This document shows, in pieces, positions 7,643 through 17,497 of a stretch of 58,337 nucleotides of DNA (within the stretch, counting starts at the first letter, position 1; every line of letters begins with the position of its first letter). A program made the translations under genes and the position numbers. Below the pieces are notes generated by a model that was not told where the DNA came from, ran no database searches, and was given only the letters and a program-made list of their open reading frames with translations. Source of the stretch: Liquorilactobacillus satsumensis DSM 16230 = JCM 12392 (GTDB lineage: Bacteria > Bacillota > Bacilli > Lactobacillales > Lactobacillaceae); assembly GCF_001435195.1 (NCBI RefSeq), contig NZ_AZFQ01000049.1, forward strand, positions 1-58,337, read 5' to 3'.

Positions 7643-10600
7643 AGCGCAACTGTCTCACCAGTTGCCAGCAGATAAAGATAACGTTTAGTAACCTTTTGAC
7701 CCAAGATGCTTTCAAGCGCAAGGGCATAGAGATTGAGCTGGCCGCGATAGCGTTTCACAAGGGCTGCTTTTTTGGTTTCATCACCTGCTTGCAAGAAGTC
7801 AGTCTTATAGTCAAAAACCACAATTTCCGTGGGTGTACGCGCATAGCCATCAATAATCCCATGCAGTAAAATAGCATCTTTGGTAGCCGTTACTGGAAAT
7901 AATTGTTCTGCTGAAATTAGGGCTGCAAACGGGACTTCTCGCTTTACTACCGTCTGCGGTTGCAAAAGCAGTTGCCCTAATGTTGTAGTAAAGAAATGCT
8001 GGACATTTTGCAAATTTACTTTCTGTGCAACGCTTTTGGTAATATTTCCTTGCGTGACCAGTTGTCTAAGTAGCTTTTTCAGCTCTGCTGCAGTCGGAGC
8101 ATGTTCAAGCGCGACCCGGCGCAAGAGTTCATGGGTCGCTGTCCCTACCTGGGCACTCGTTACAGTCTCTTTTTGCTCCATGAATTCAGGAAGTGCAAAC
8201 TCACGTTGGACAATTCTGTGACCACGTGTAGGTGTCTGCAACGCCCCAAAATCGTCCAAGTGCTGCAACTGGTCTTCATCTGGATCACCAAACAGCTGTT
8301 TAATATCAGAAACAGATTGGTAGGCGGTTGTTCTGGTCAATTCGAGCTGGGGATAATTATACTCTAACAGCTGCTTAGCCTTTTCAAAGGTCGCATTTGC
8401 TTGTGCAGAAAGGACCGGTTCCTGTTTTTGGGCTAATTTTTTAAACCAATCATGGTCAGCTGCTTGACTAGTCGATTGCAGCTCATCTGCCGCAACAAAG
8501 CTAATTTTAAAGCGGGCTGTATTCTTTTCTAAAGCCGGGACTGCTTTTTGGGTAAGACTAAACTGCTCTAGGCTCTGCTGGCGGCGAATCAAACACATCC
8601 CAATCCAATCCATAAAACTCTTTGCACCTTGACGTAAACTGCTATTCAAAGTCACAGTACTACTCTGAAAAGCTTTTTGCCACTTTGAAAGTGCTTCATC
8701 CCGGCTTTGATATGCTCCCACAAGGTAAAGCTGCTGTTCAGCGCGCGTCAAAGCCACATATAGCAACCGCATCTGTTCAGCTGCATTCTTTCTTTGCTGT
8801 CGTTCGTTGATTACCAGTTTGGGCAAAGTTTCCACCTTAACGCGTTCTGTGGGAGAAAGCCACGTAATGCCAATCCCCTCAGTATCATCAAGCAGGTAAT
8901 CTTCACGCAAAGCCCGTTCGTTGAATTGGTGCGTTGTATCAAGTAAAAAAACAACTGGGAATTCAAGCCCCTTACTGCCATGAATTGTCATCACTTGCAC
9001 CGCATTTTGTGTAACTTTCGAATTTGCTGCTGCAAGGTCCTTTTCTCTTTTTTGCAGTTTATCAATAAAGCGAATAAATTGAAAAAGTCCCCTAAAACTC
9101 ATCTTTTCATATGCACTCGCCCGTTCATAAAGTGCATGCAAATTTGCCTGTCGTTGCGCGCCCCCAGGCATGCCGCCTACATAATCCAAAAATCCTGTGT
9201 CATCGTAGATTTTCCAAATCAAATCAGCCAGTTGATTCTGGTGTGCAAGCTTTCTTAACTCTGTCAGCATCTCCAAAAAACGGCTAATTTTTTCATAAAC
9301 TGCATGCCCAAAGGGACCTTCTTTTTGCGGATCAAAATTAAGCCAAAAATGTTTAACTGCCTGATAATAATCACCGGTTTTTTCGTTAATTCGCAGGTAG
9401 GCTAACGCATTTTCTTTCAAACCAACGATTGGCGAGCGTAAAACACTTACTAATGGGATATCTTGATATGGATTATCAATGATCTTTAAGAAGGAAAGCA
9501 TGATTTGAATTTCAGTTGTTTGAAAATAATTTTGTGCATCCTTAACATCAATCGGAATTCCAGCCTGCTGAAATTCACTCATAATTAATAAGTTATTATT
9601 ACGCGTTGGTACTAGGAGCACAATATCGCTATATTGCATCAATCGTTCCTGACCCTGTTGCCGATCATAGATTGTTCTTTTTTGTGCTAACAGCTGTTTA
9701 ATCTGCTGTGCTGTCAGCCTTATTTGCCCAGCCGCGGCACTCTCGGCCACAAAATGCTCGTCAAACGGCTCTAGCTCGTGGGTCGTCGTCTTCTCCTGAG
9801 TTCCTGATTCGTACAGTAAGATCTGCGTGGTCGTATTGAGTTCAGGGTAATAGGTTGCCCCATAGCGTAATTGTGCATTCTGATCGTAATCCAACCCACC
9901 GACCTGTTTGTCCATCAACTGCATAAAAATCAGGTTAGTAAATGCTGTTACATCTTTGACTGAACGGAAATTTTCTGCCAGCACAATTCGTTTTCCCTGA
10001 CTATCATCATGAGCATACGCATGATATTTTTGCAAAAAGAGCGCTGGATCTGCCAACCGGAAGCCATAAATTGACTGTTTAACATCGCCCACCATGAACA
10101 GATTTCCTTTATCCGACTTAGTTAACAACTGCAGCAAGGTCTCTTGCAGCTGATTAGTATCTTGGTATTCATCAACTAGGATTTCTGAGAATTTTTGCTG
10201 TAAATCTGCACGTACTTGGCGTGCTTCTTGTGTATTAGTCTGTAAAATCTTTAGTGCCAGATGCTCAAGATCATTGAAATCCAACAAATGTCGCTGCTTC
10301 TTTTCAGCTGCAAAGGCGCGCGCAAATGTGTGCACTACCTGACCTAGTTTAGCAATCAATTTTTTAGAATCGAGCAAGATTGCCTTAAGCTGTTCTTCTT
10401 CTAATAAAAAGTAACGCTCGCTAAGTTCACTAACGATATTTTTAGCATGTTGACGCTGCGCCAACACTTCATCTTTAGCGGCTTTTTGAACTGGCTCTAG
10501 CTTTCTTAGAACGGGTGCCCGCTTAAAAGTAAACCCTTGGAAAGCAGCGCGTAATGTATTCCACGAACTCGTTGTTAATTGAGACTGTAACTGTCCCAGC

Positions 10601-11367
10601 TGTTTTTGATCTGCTTCTAAAATTTCCGTGAATTTTGGCAAAGCCGCTTGTGTGACAATTTCCTGAGCAGTTTGCAGCTCTGCTACGGCCTGTTCCAATT
10701 GTTCTTTGAACACCGGCAGCAGCTTTTTTTGATACAGCTCTCCAGTTGTTAGTGCTCCTTCAGTCTGATAATCAACCGCTAATTGTTTCAGCCATTTAGA
10801 CGGAGCCGCTTTGGCATTGGAAAAATCAAAGGTGCGAAAAACCAATGCAGTCAGCCCTTCATCACTACGGTCATTGGAAAAGTTCTGCGTTAGCTGTTCG
10901 AAGACAGGATCATTTTGGCTATAGAATTCCTCACGAACTGTGTCCCAAACATCCTCACGCAATAACTCACGTTCTGTTTCATCACTTAGCAAACGAAAAA
11001 CAGGATCAAGCCCAATTAGATAATAGTAACTCTGAATCAAGTGCAGACAAAAAGCATGCAACGTACTAATATTAGCTGTGTTCAGTTTTGTCAGTTGTGT
11101 GACAAACCACTGTTTCTTTGCACTTGAAGCAGTGGCAATCTCTTTTTGAAGTGCTCCTTGAATGCGCTCACGCATCTCAACCGCTGCAGCATCCGTAAAC
11201 GTTACAATCAGCATCCGATCAATCTCAATCCCGGTTTGAAGATGATGCAAGACCCGCTCCACCAGCACCCGTGTTTTACCTGAACCCGCTGAAGCTGAGA
11301 CAAGAATGTTCGCACCCTTTTCCTGAATAGCGCTTTTTTGTGCAGGAGTAAAATTAATCTTTGCCAT
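7639..11367 (-). CDS. addA: ATP-dependent helicase/nuclease subunit A (AddA/RexA)
   Basis: This is a 1242-residue UvrD/PcrA-like superfamily 1A helicase fused to a RecB-type nuclease. The Walker A motif SASAGSGKT is at residues 24-32, motif II is LVDEYQDTNQLQ, motif III is FMVGDVKQSIYGFR, motif V/VI includes MTIHGSKGLEFPVVF and LLYVALTRA, and the nuclease motif GIIDGY...FDYKTDF is at the C-terminus. Together with AddB it processes double-strand ends to chi-like sites for RecA loading. The start overlaps the addB stop by 14 nt, which indicates translational coupling. RBS: AGAGGGA seven nt before ATG. Confidence 0.97.
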   Translation of the reverse strand: MAKINFTPAQKSAIQEKGANILVSASAGSGKTRVLVERVLHHLQTGIEIDRMLIVTFTDAAAVEMRERIQGALQKEIATASSAKKQWFVTQLTKLNTANISTLHAFCLHLIQSYYYLIGLDPVFRLLSDETERELLREDVWDTVREEFYSQNDPVFEQLTQNFSNDRSDEGLTALVFRTFDFSNAKAAPSKWLKQLAVDYQTEGALTTGELYQKKLLPVFKEQLEQAVAELQTAQEIVTQAALPKFTEILEADQKQLGQLQSQLTTSSWNTLRAAFQGFTFKRAPVLRKLEPVQKAAKDEVLAQRQHAKNIVSELSERYFLLEEEQLKAILLDSKKLIAKLGQVVHTFARAFAAEKKQRHLLDFNDLEHLALKILQTNTQEARQVRADLQQKFSEILVDEYQDTNQLQETLLQLLTKSDKGNLFMVGDVKQSIYGFRLADPALFLQKYHAYAHDDSQGKRIVLAENFRSVKDVTAFTNLIFMQLMDKQVGGLDYDQNAQLRYGATYYPELNTTTQILLYESGTQEKTTTHELEPFDEHFVAESAAAGQIRLTAQQIKQLLAQKRTIYDRQQGQERLMQYSDIVLLVPTRNNNLLIMSEFQQAGIPIDVKDAQNYFQTTEIQIMLSFLKIIDNPYQDIPLVSVLRSPIVGLKENALAYLRINEKTGDYYQAVKHFWLNFDPQKEGPFGHAVYEKISRFLEMLTELRKLAHQNQLADLIWKIYDDTGFLDYVGGMPGGAQRQANLHALYERASAYEKMSFRGLFQFIRFIDKLQKREKDLAAANSKVTQNAVQVMTIHGSKGLEFPVVFLLDTTHQFNERALREDYLLDDTEGIGITWLSPTERVKVETLPKLVINERQQRKNAAEQMRLLYVALTRAEQQLYLVGAYQSRDEALSKWQKAFQSSTVTLNSSLRQGAKSFMDWIGMCLIRRQQSLEQFSLTQKAVPALEKNTARFKISFVAADELQSTSQAADHDWFKKLAQKQEPVLSAQANATFEKAKQLLEYNYPQLELTRTTAYQSVSDIKQLFGDPDEDQLQHLDDFGALQTPTRGHRIVQREFALPEFMEQKETVTSAQVGTATHELLRRVALEHAPTAAELKKLLRQLVTQGNITKSVAQKVNLQNVQHFFTTTLGQLLLQPQTVVKREVPFAALISAEQLFPVTATKDAILLHGIIDGYARTPTEIVVFDYKTDFLQAGDETKKAALVKRYRGQLNLYALALESILGQKVTKRYLYLLATGETVAL

Positions 11368-14300
11368 TTGTTCGTCCCTCTCTTTCTGCCTTCAATGCCC
11401 TTAGAATTTCCTGAGGTGTTGCTGTTGGGAGCAGCCGATAATTATTTTCCGGTAACATTGCATCGAATTGAAAAATTGATTTAAAAGGCGAATATTGCAG
11501 TGCTGTCCGTTTGTCAGGCCATTGAACAGGATTGAGTGCATTTTCCCCGGCAAAAATCCGTGCAGCTGCATGCTGAATCAAGGTTTCATTATGCTGCAAC
11601 AAAAGCAGCAGCTCATCCATTGTTACCAACTGATGTCGCTGGCTGCTACTGGAGTTAAAGGCCCCCTGCTTGTTTTTCTTGAATGGATATATTTTAGAAT
11701 GACCGCTGTTATCCCCATCCAAGTCTTGGTCTAATTGCTCCAAAAGTTCCGGCTGTGCTACAAGTAACCCATCATACTTATTCGCTTTTAGCCAAGCATC
11801 TGCTTGCGATTGTTTAAGCAACTGCTTCATTTGCAATTTAGGATTATACAGATGCATATAAAGTGCACCTGCGGGTTTAACATTCTGATCAGCTGCAATT
11901 AAATCAAGATTTTTCAATAAAGCATCGAGGTAGGTCAACATCTGCAGCGAAACCCCATAGAACGCATCCCGAAAATCAAATTTATGTGTACTCGACTTGT
12001 AATCAACGATTCCCAAATATAAGCCGTCTTTTGTCTTGATTTGATCAATTCGGTCTATCTTCCCACGCACGTTGACTTTCCGTGCATGCGGTAAGTCAAA
12101 TTGCAACGCCCTTAAACCCTCTTCAGAACCCACGTGTCCAAATAAAACTTCAGTTTGCTGTGGCCTCATTTGACTACGCGTACTTTGTTGGCGCAGCGCC
12201 CAACTAATCTGACGCACTGTCTTTTCTAATTGGCGGCTTAAATACTGCATGCGCTTTGAACTATTAAGAATCTGAAATTGCGGCAACTTTAACATCTGTT
12301 CTACAATTCCTTTAAGCTGTGTGTTCAATTCTGTTGCCGAAAGTTCTGCTAGATCAAGCTTCTTTTGATTTACTGCTTTAACTAGCGAATCGAGTGCTAA
12401 GTGAAAAAATTCGCCTGTATTGGCCGGTGACAACTCAAAAACATCACGTTCTTGCAGCTTTAATCCATACTTTAAGAAATATGCATACTCATTGGCATAA
12501 AATTCTTCCAACTTCGAAATTGAGGTGTTAATCGTCTTTCCATATAACAATTCAACCGTCTCTGGCCGCAATTTTTCGGGAACATTGCGATAATCCAAGC
12601 TGGCAAACAATTTTTTGGTCAACAGTGCACTCTGTGTGTCTGTACTTAAAAATTGATATAATTTCTGCCAAAAAGCCGGAAGAAGCTGCTGCTCTTCTTT
12701 GGCTTGGCGGCTAATATCCAATAGATAAGAGAGCGTTGTCCGTTTAGTTCCAACGTATTGCTTTAAGATTGCACTGTCTTGTTCGCTGAGCTGCGGCGGT
12801 GCTCCTAAGTGTTCATAGGATAATGCAAAATACTGCCGCAATCTTTCAAGATAGGGTGATGGTTTTAATGCACCACTACCATCGCTACTAAGCGGATAAG
12901 AAATAAAAAGCACATCGGAACTGCTCATAAACGCCAGATATGCCAAAAAAGGTTCGGCTGCTAATTGCTGTTCAGCTTCCTCATTTAAAAATTGGTCTGC
13001 TGCAAGTACCGGTGCTAGAAAAAGCCGTTCATCATCAGATAGAACTGTAGTTGCACTAACTCGGTCCGGCATAACCGTATCGGTCGCTCCAATCAGAAAG
13101 GTCACCTTCCGATCATTCATTTGAACCATTCCTGTTTCAGAAACAATTACCTGATCCAAGGTCGAAGGAACTTGCCGATATTCAGCACCTTCAAAACCGC
13201 TTTGAAGCAATTCACTGAAAAGTTCAATCTCAAATTTGCGGTCTCCCAAAGTCACTACATACTCATCCAAAAGCTGGCAAAAAGTATTCCAGGTCTCTTC
13301 TGGACGGGCTGCTTCTGTCAGATTACCGGCTGCCAGTTCCTGGTCACGCCACTCATAAAGCCGCTTCACTATCCCGTTTTCCACTAGGAAATTGCACAAA
13401 ATAGCAGCTCCTTGGCGTCCTGTTTCAGCTGCTGCCATTTTTTTAAAAAACGGCGGTAAAATTTTCTTAATAAAATGGCGAATGCAATTTACTTTTTTAG
13501 TCTGTTCTTCTTCAAATTCTGTCCGAATTCCAGTATCAGCGGTAGAGAACCGATAGTACTCCCAATCATCTGCTTGCAACCAGCGTTTGCCTTCATAACC
13601 AAATTTTAAAATCAAATTCTCAGTTACATCAAGATAATCACGAAAATTGTTGATTGAAAGTTCCTTACCGTCTTCTTGCGGCAATAATAATTCAGTTTTT
13701 AACAACCGCATCATATCATCATAGCGATAATAACGCCGTTGTACCGCAAATAAGGCACTAATAAATTCTACCAGCGGATGATCGCGCATCTGTTTTTGAA
13801 GATCAATAAAAAATGGGATCTCAAACTGTTTGAAAACTGGACCAATTACATCCTGATACAAATCTAAATGGCGCGTTATCACTACAAAATCGTGATAGTG
13901 ATACCCCTTAAAGGCAACCATTTGGCGCAAACGTGTGGCAACTGCAGCAACCTCATGATAGCGATCAGTAGCCGCACAAAAATGCAGACCAGTTGTGACA
14001 GTTTCTTTCTTCTCTTTTCTGGGAGTCATCCGACTCGAATCAATCCAGTAGTCTTCCAGTTCACGCAGGGTAGCATTCTCAATTCTCCTTGTGCCCGCAA
14101 ACTTATCCGTTAACAACGGAATCTTTTCCTTGTGAGCAAACTGTACTAATTTAAAATACAGTAACCCAGAGCGCCGAAATAACTCATAGGGCGCAGGGGG
14201 TTGTTCTACATAGGGACGATCGAGTACAAGTGAGACCAAAACCGCTCCTGCTTTTTTGGTCAAAGTCGTCACCAACCGCAACTCGCTCGCAGTAAATTGC

Positions 14301-14935
14301 GTAAAGCCATAAATAAAGAAGTAACTGTGCTGCAAGTCCATCTCACCCAAGGTCCGTGCTAGTTCTTCCAAGATAGCTGCATTATCTAAGTATTTTCCCA
14401 TAGTCTGTTGTGTATAGTCTGCATATATTAAAGCAAGGTCGTGGAGCTTGGCTTGCAGTTCTGCTTTAGTTTGCGACTCAAACGCAAATTGGGCAACATC
14501 TTCTCCGGTGATACACCCTCTTTGGAACTCTTCTAGTTGTGTTCTTAATTGACTTACAAAGCCTAGCTGAGCCTGTTCGCTTTTAAAGATGGTCAATTCA
14601 TGCTGGTGGCGTTGGAGAATATCTTGAATAATCATATTCAAGCCAGCTTCCGAAATCCGCGGAGTTTGATAAAAAGGAGTCTCTTTAAGAAAGTACCAAG
14701 CCAAACGTGAAAACGAGAAAACTTGGACAGCATTTTCAGCAAACAATGTTGTTTGCTCTTTTTGCAAAGCCTGAAGTTGTCGCAACACCTTGACCTCGGA
14801 AGCAAATTTGATATGATTAGGCACCAAAAAGTAGAATTTCCCTTGTGGATCCTTTTTTCTTAAAGCAACTAACTGTGTGAACAACTCTTTTTGATGATTG
14901 AGCGATGCTTTCCCTAAAATAAAACCTAAACTCAT
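11354..14935 (-). CDS. addB: ATP-dependent nuclease subunit B (AddB/RexB)
   Basis: This is the 1193-residue partner of AddA. It has a degenerate helicase-like N-terminal part (GFILGKASLNHQKEL replaces a canonical Walker A) and a C-terminal RecB-family nuclease, with GKIDRID and IVDYKSS as metal-binding and catalytic motifs. The C-terminal third has no cysteine, so the 4Fe-4S cluster of Bacillus AddB is absent, as expected for the RexB type of Lactobacillales. The ATG has GGGGGG nine nt upstream. It is first in the addB-addA pair, and the 65-nt gap to pepC upstream contains no convincing terminator. Confidence 0.96.
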   Translation of the reverse strand: MSLGFILGKASLNHQKELFTQLVALRKKDPQGKFYFLVPNHIKFASEVKVLRQLQALQKEQTTLFAENAVQVFSFSRLAWYFLKETPFYQTPRISEAGLNMIIQDILQRHQHELTIFKSEQAQLGFVSQLRTQLEEFQRGCITGEDVAQFAFESQTKAELQAKLHDLALIYADYTQQTMGKYLDNAAILEELARTLGEMDLQHSYFFIYGFTQFTASELRLVTTLTKKAGAVLVSLVLDRPYVEQPPAPYELFRRSGLLYFKLVQFAHKEKIPLLTDKFAGTRRIENATLRELEDYWIDSSRMTPRKEKKETVTTGLHFCAATDRYHEVAAVATRLRQMVAFKGYHYHDFVVITRHLDLYQDVIGPVFKQFEIPFFIDLQKQMRDHPLVEFISALFAVQRRYYRYDDMMRLLKTELLLPQEDGKELSINNFRDYLDVTENLILKFGYEGKRWLQADDWEYYRFSTADTGIRTEFEEEQTKKVNCIRHFIKKILPPFFKKMAAAETGRQGAAILCNFLVENGIVKRLYEWRDQELAAGNLTEAARPEETWNTFCQLLDEYVVTLGDRKFEIELFSELLQSGFEGAEYRQVPSTLDQVIVSETGMVQMNDRKVTFLIGATDTVMPDRVSATTVLSDDERLFLAPVLAADQFLNEEAEQQLAAEPFLAYLAFMSSSDVLFISYPLSSDGSGALKPSPYLERLRQYFALSYEHLGAPPQLSEQDSAILKQYVGTKRTTLSYLLDISRQAKEEQQLLPAFWQKLYQFLSTDTQSALLTKKLFASLDYRNVPEKLRPETVELLYGKTINTSISKLEEFYANEYAYFLKYGLKLQERDVFELSPANTGEFFHLALDSLVKAVNQKKLDLAELSATELNTQLKGIVEQMLKLPQFQILNSSKRMQYLSRQLEKTVRQISWALRQQSTRSQMRPQQTEVLFGHVGSEEGLRALQFDLPHARKVNVRGKIDRIDQIKTKDGLYLGIVDYKSSTHKFDFRDAFYGVSLQMLTYLDALLKNLDLIAADQNVKPAGALYMHLYNPKLQMKQLLKQSQADAWLKANKYDGLLVAQPELLEQLDQDLDGDNSGHSKIYPFKKNKQGAFNSSSSQRHQLVTMDELLLLLQHNETLIQHAAARIFAGENALNPVQWPDKRTALQYSPFKSIFQFDAMLPENNYRLLPTATPQEILRALKAEREGRTNGKD

Positions 14936-15000
14936 CTACCAAAGCCCCCCGTTTCATTTAAACTTTGGCTTAGAACATGGCTATTTTTTAAAAACCAGCT

Positions 15001-16317
15001 TTAAGCCAACGAATCCCATGGTGCAAGCTCAATTTTCTTTTGTTGCAGTAACCGGCGCTGTGCGTCTTTGAGGTATTTTTGATTAACAATGACTTCATAG
15101 ACATAATCGTCAAACCACTGAGCACTCATTACAAAATATCCCTGATCACCAATTTTTTCACCCCAGCTATTTTCAACCTTCCATTTAGTTGGGTGCCCCG
15201 CGATAACATCAACTCCGACAAGTGTCATTGCATGTGAAACGTGCGCTTCACCGGTCTGCAAACGCTGCGCTTTGGTCAGTTGAAGTCCAACATCAAACAA
15301 GGCTGAACGTTCATGGAAAGCAGGTGCCAGAATTCCTTGAGTCCGTTCAAGATCCTTGGTCACATCATTTCCAAACCAGACAGACTGTCCAGCTTTAAGC
15401 TGAGCGATCGCAGCTTCTTTCAACACTGCGAGTTCAGTATTAACAAACGCGATCTTTTGTCCGTTAAAAATGTAATCTTGACTTGGCAAACTGTAAACCT
15501 GCCCCAATTCATGATCTGGAGCATTTGTTAAACAAACATAATCATTGAAGTCCCATGCAACGTATTTTGCAAAAAAGCGCTGTGGAGTTAAAGCTTGATC
15601 AAGGTGATACTTGTGCTCATCGTCGCGATATTCAAAATCAAAAACAGTGGGCGGTTCACCGAAGGCATAGACCAACATCCGGTAAACCTCTTCCAAAAAT
15701 TGTTCTTTTGCAGCCACAATTTCCTGCTGCGCAGCTTGCGCATTAACCAACTCCCGTAGTTTCAACCCGTCTTTACGTAACTTGAGGCTCAGGACGTCAC
15801 TGATTTCAGCTGTTTTTTCGCTATTATACGTTTCAGGCATCACGTCTTGAGGAACCACACCATACTTCTCAATTAAAGCCGCCGCATTTGCCCACTGTCC
15901 GCCATCATCATCAGGTCCGGCAAATAAATGTTGCACAATCCGCGAAGCTAGCGGTTGGGCCGCAGTTGCCAGCACCTCTTCATAAAAATGATTAGCTTTT
16001 TCTAACCGATCGTAGAAGGAATTATAATTTTGTGAAAATTGGAAATCCTTAATCTGATATTGCTCAGCAAATTGATGCCGCAATGTGTTTAAGGTTGAAA
16101 AAAGCCAGCAACGGCCGCTTTTCTTTTGATTAGTAACTTTACCAGTGGGTAGTTCAATTGAGAAAACACGCGTCAAATCCTGCTTAGCAGCAATATTTTC
16201 ACTTGCAGCGTTCACCCCGTTTTGCTGAACTGCACGGGCTACCACTGCATTAACCTTGCGCCCCTTTAATGCTGTTCGAAACCTCTCTAAGTTGGCTTGC
16301 GTAATATCTTTTTTCAT
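15001..16317 (-). CDS. pepC: Aminopeptidase C (C1B, bleomycin hydrolase family)
   Basis: This 438-residue cytoplasmic cysteine aminopeptidase has the usual length for lactobacillar PepC. The active-site Cys70 lies in KKSGRCWLFSTLN, the histidine in EAHVSHAMTLVGVD and the asparagine in VENSWGEKIGDQGYF. It forms hexamers that trim peptides from casein or other proteins. The ATG has AGAGG seven nt upstream. It is 46 nt downstream of the carbonic anhydrase gene on the same strand and may be co-transcribed with it. Confidence 0.96.
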   Translation of the reverse strand: MKKDITQANLERFRTALKGRKVNAVVARAVQQNGVNAASENIAAKQDLTRVFSIELPTGKVTNQKKSGRCWLFSTLNTLRHQFAEQYQIKDFQFSQNYNSFYDRLEKANHFYEEVLATAAQPLASRIVQHLFAGPDDDGGQWANAAALIEKYGVVPQDVMPETYNSEKTAEISDVLSLKLRKDGLKLRELVNAQAAQQEIVAAKEQFLEEVYRMLVYAFGEPPTVFDFEYRDDEHKYHLDQALTPQRFFAKYVAWDFNDYVCLTNAPDHELGQVYSLPSQDYIFNGQKIAFVNTELAVLKEAAIAQLKAGQSVWFGNDVTKDLERTQGILAPAFHERSALFDVGLQLTKAQRLQTGEAHVSHAMTLVGVDVIAGHPTKWKVENSWGEKIGDQGYFVMSAQWFDDYVYEVIVNQKYLKDAQRRLLQQKKIELAPWDSLA

Positions 16318-16363
16318 TTAAAAACCTCTTTCTTCTTTGAATTAATTAATGCAAAATATAATC

Positions 16364-17026
16364 TTAGCGCTCCGGCTGTATCTGATAACGCACGATTGGA
16401 CGTTCATTAACCTTTTGCACTCTACGCGCATTATCACTGGCAAAATCTGTCCGCAAGGTCTCCAGCTGTGTTGGCGAAACTGTCAGTGGTTCTTCGAAAA
16501 CCCACCATTCAACTCCGCGAAGCAACGGCGGTGTAGTTAAAGAACCCAGATAACGATAAACCTTTTGTGTCCTTCCGGCGGTTAATGCACGCATATTTAA
16601 GCGCTCCGCAAAGACCGTTTCCTCATTTTCATTTAAAGTAAAATGCTGATAAAATGGGGCAAGCTGTTCATTAAAAGTTCCCGTTTCAACTAAAAAAGCC
16701 AAGACTGACAACTGGCCAATTGCGTTTTGTTGCACGAAATGCAACTCCATAGAAGCAGTCTTGCCATTTACAAGGTGCTCAGCCGGGAAATGAAAATGGA
16801 GTTGCTGAAACTCAAATGTTCGACCCGCAATCATGGTTTGTCCCACTCCGTTATATTGCAAATTATTTCCCTTGCCAACCACCGTTTTAAATTTATAATC
16901 TGTGGAAAAATTGATAACCTGCGCTGTTTGTTGTCGTTTTGTTGCCTGCAGTGCAGATAATTCAAGTGGTGATTGCCACTGTGAAAGATGATCTGGCCAA
17001 TTGTCTTGCTCTTTATAATCTAACAT
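16364..17026 (-). CDS. Alpha-class carbonic anhydrase without signal peptide
   Basis: This is a 220-residue alpha-carbonic anhydrase that would interconvert CO2 and bicarbonate. The three zinc ligands are His77 and His79 in QLHFHFP and His96 in MELHFVQ. The substrate-pocket motif YLGSLTTPPLLRGVEWWV is intact. The sequence starts MLDYKEQDNWP with no hydrophobic leader, so the enzyme should stay in the cytosol, whereas most bacterial alpha-CAs are exported. It could supply bicarbonate for carboxylations. RBS AAGGGA lies upstream of the ATG. It probably shares a transcript with pepC. Confidence 0.92.
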   Translation of the reverse strand: MLDYKEQDNWPDHLSQWQSPLELSALQATKRQQTAQVINFSTDYKFKTVVGKGNNLQYNGVGQTMIAGRTFEFQQLHFHFPAEHLVNGKTASMELHFVQQNAIGQLSVLAFLVETGTFNEQLAPFYQHFTLNENEETVFAERLNMRALTAGRTQKVYRYLGSLTTPPLLRGVEWWVFEEPLTVSPTQLETLRTDFASDNARRVQKVNERPIVRYQIQPER

Positions 17027-17075
17027 AAATTCTCTTTCCCTTCTGCTTAAAATATTCCTATTAACTTATTCGCAC

Positions 17076-17243
17076 AGGACTGAGAAAAAAGTAAATTTTG
17101 CTCAGATCCTTCATTAAAAACTGCGGATAAACGTGTTCCATCAGCCAAAGCTTTTCGTCTAACTTAACATTACTCAGCACAAAAGATTCCCGTTGAGTAA
17201 TTTCACATTAGTACTCAAATTTGATCAGCGTATGTCACACTCT
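17076..17243 (-). repeat. Palindromic intergenic element, copy B (degenerate)
   Basis: This is a diverged reverse-oriented copy. It keeps ggataaacgtgttcca, tcgtctaactt, gtactcaaattt and tatgtcacactct in the right order and spacing, but the palindrome centre differs. The hairpin has decayed to AGGACTGAG...CTCAGATCCT. It sits in the 471-nt gap between prs and the carbonic anhydrase gene. This is the oldest-looking member of the family in the window. Confidence 0.75.
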
Positions 17244-17406
17244 AAGCTCCAGTATAAGTTAATTGAAATACTTCAAGGTAGCAAAAAGGCCTAGCGTTGA
17301 AAAGGAAATAAGGCAGCAAGAATTAGAATCTTGTCAGCGTGCAAATTTTAAGCTTAATCAGAGTTACCGCTCTCTAGCATAAAACATTTTGCAAGCCGGA
17401 CATTAC

Positions 17407-17445
17407 AAAAAATAGCGACTTTTCCCAGAAGGGAATACAGTCGCT
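17407..17445 (-). terminator. Rho-independent terminator of prs
   Basis: On the minus strand AGCGACT pairs with AGTCGCT, and TTCCC pairs with GGGAA inside it. The stem is followed by ATTTTTTG. It is about 50 nt past the prs stop. Confidence 0.75.
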
Positions 17446-17497
17446 GTCTTTGCTCGAACCATCGAAACTCTAAAGTTCCGAGTTCTGGTTTCTAAAA

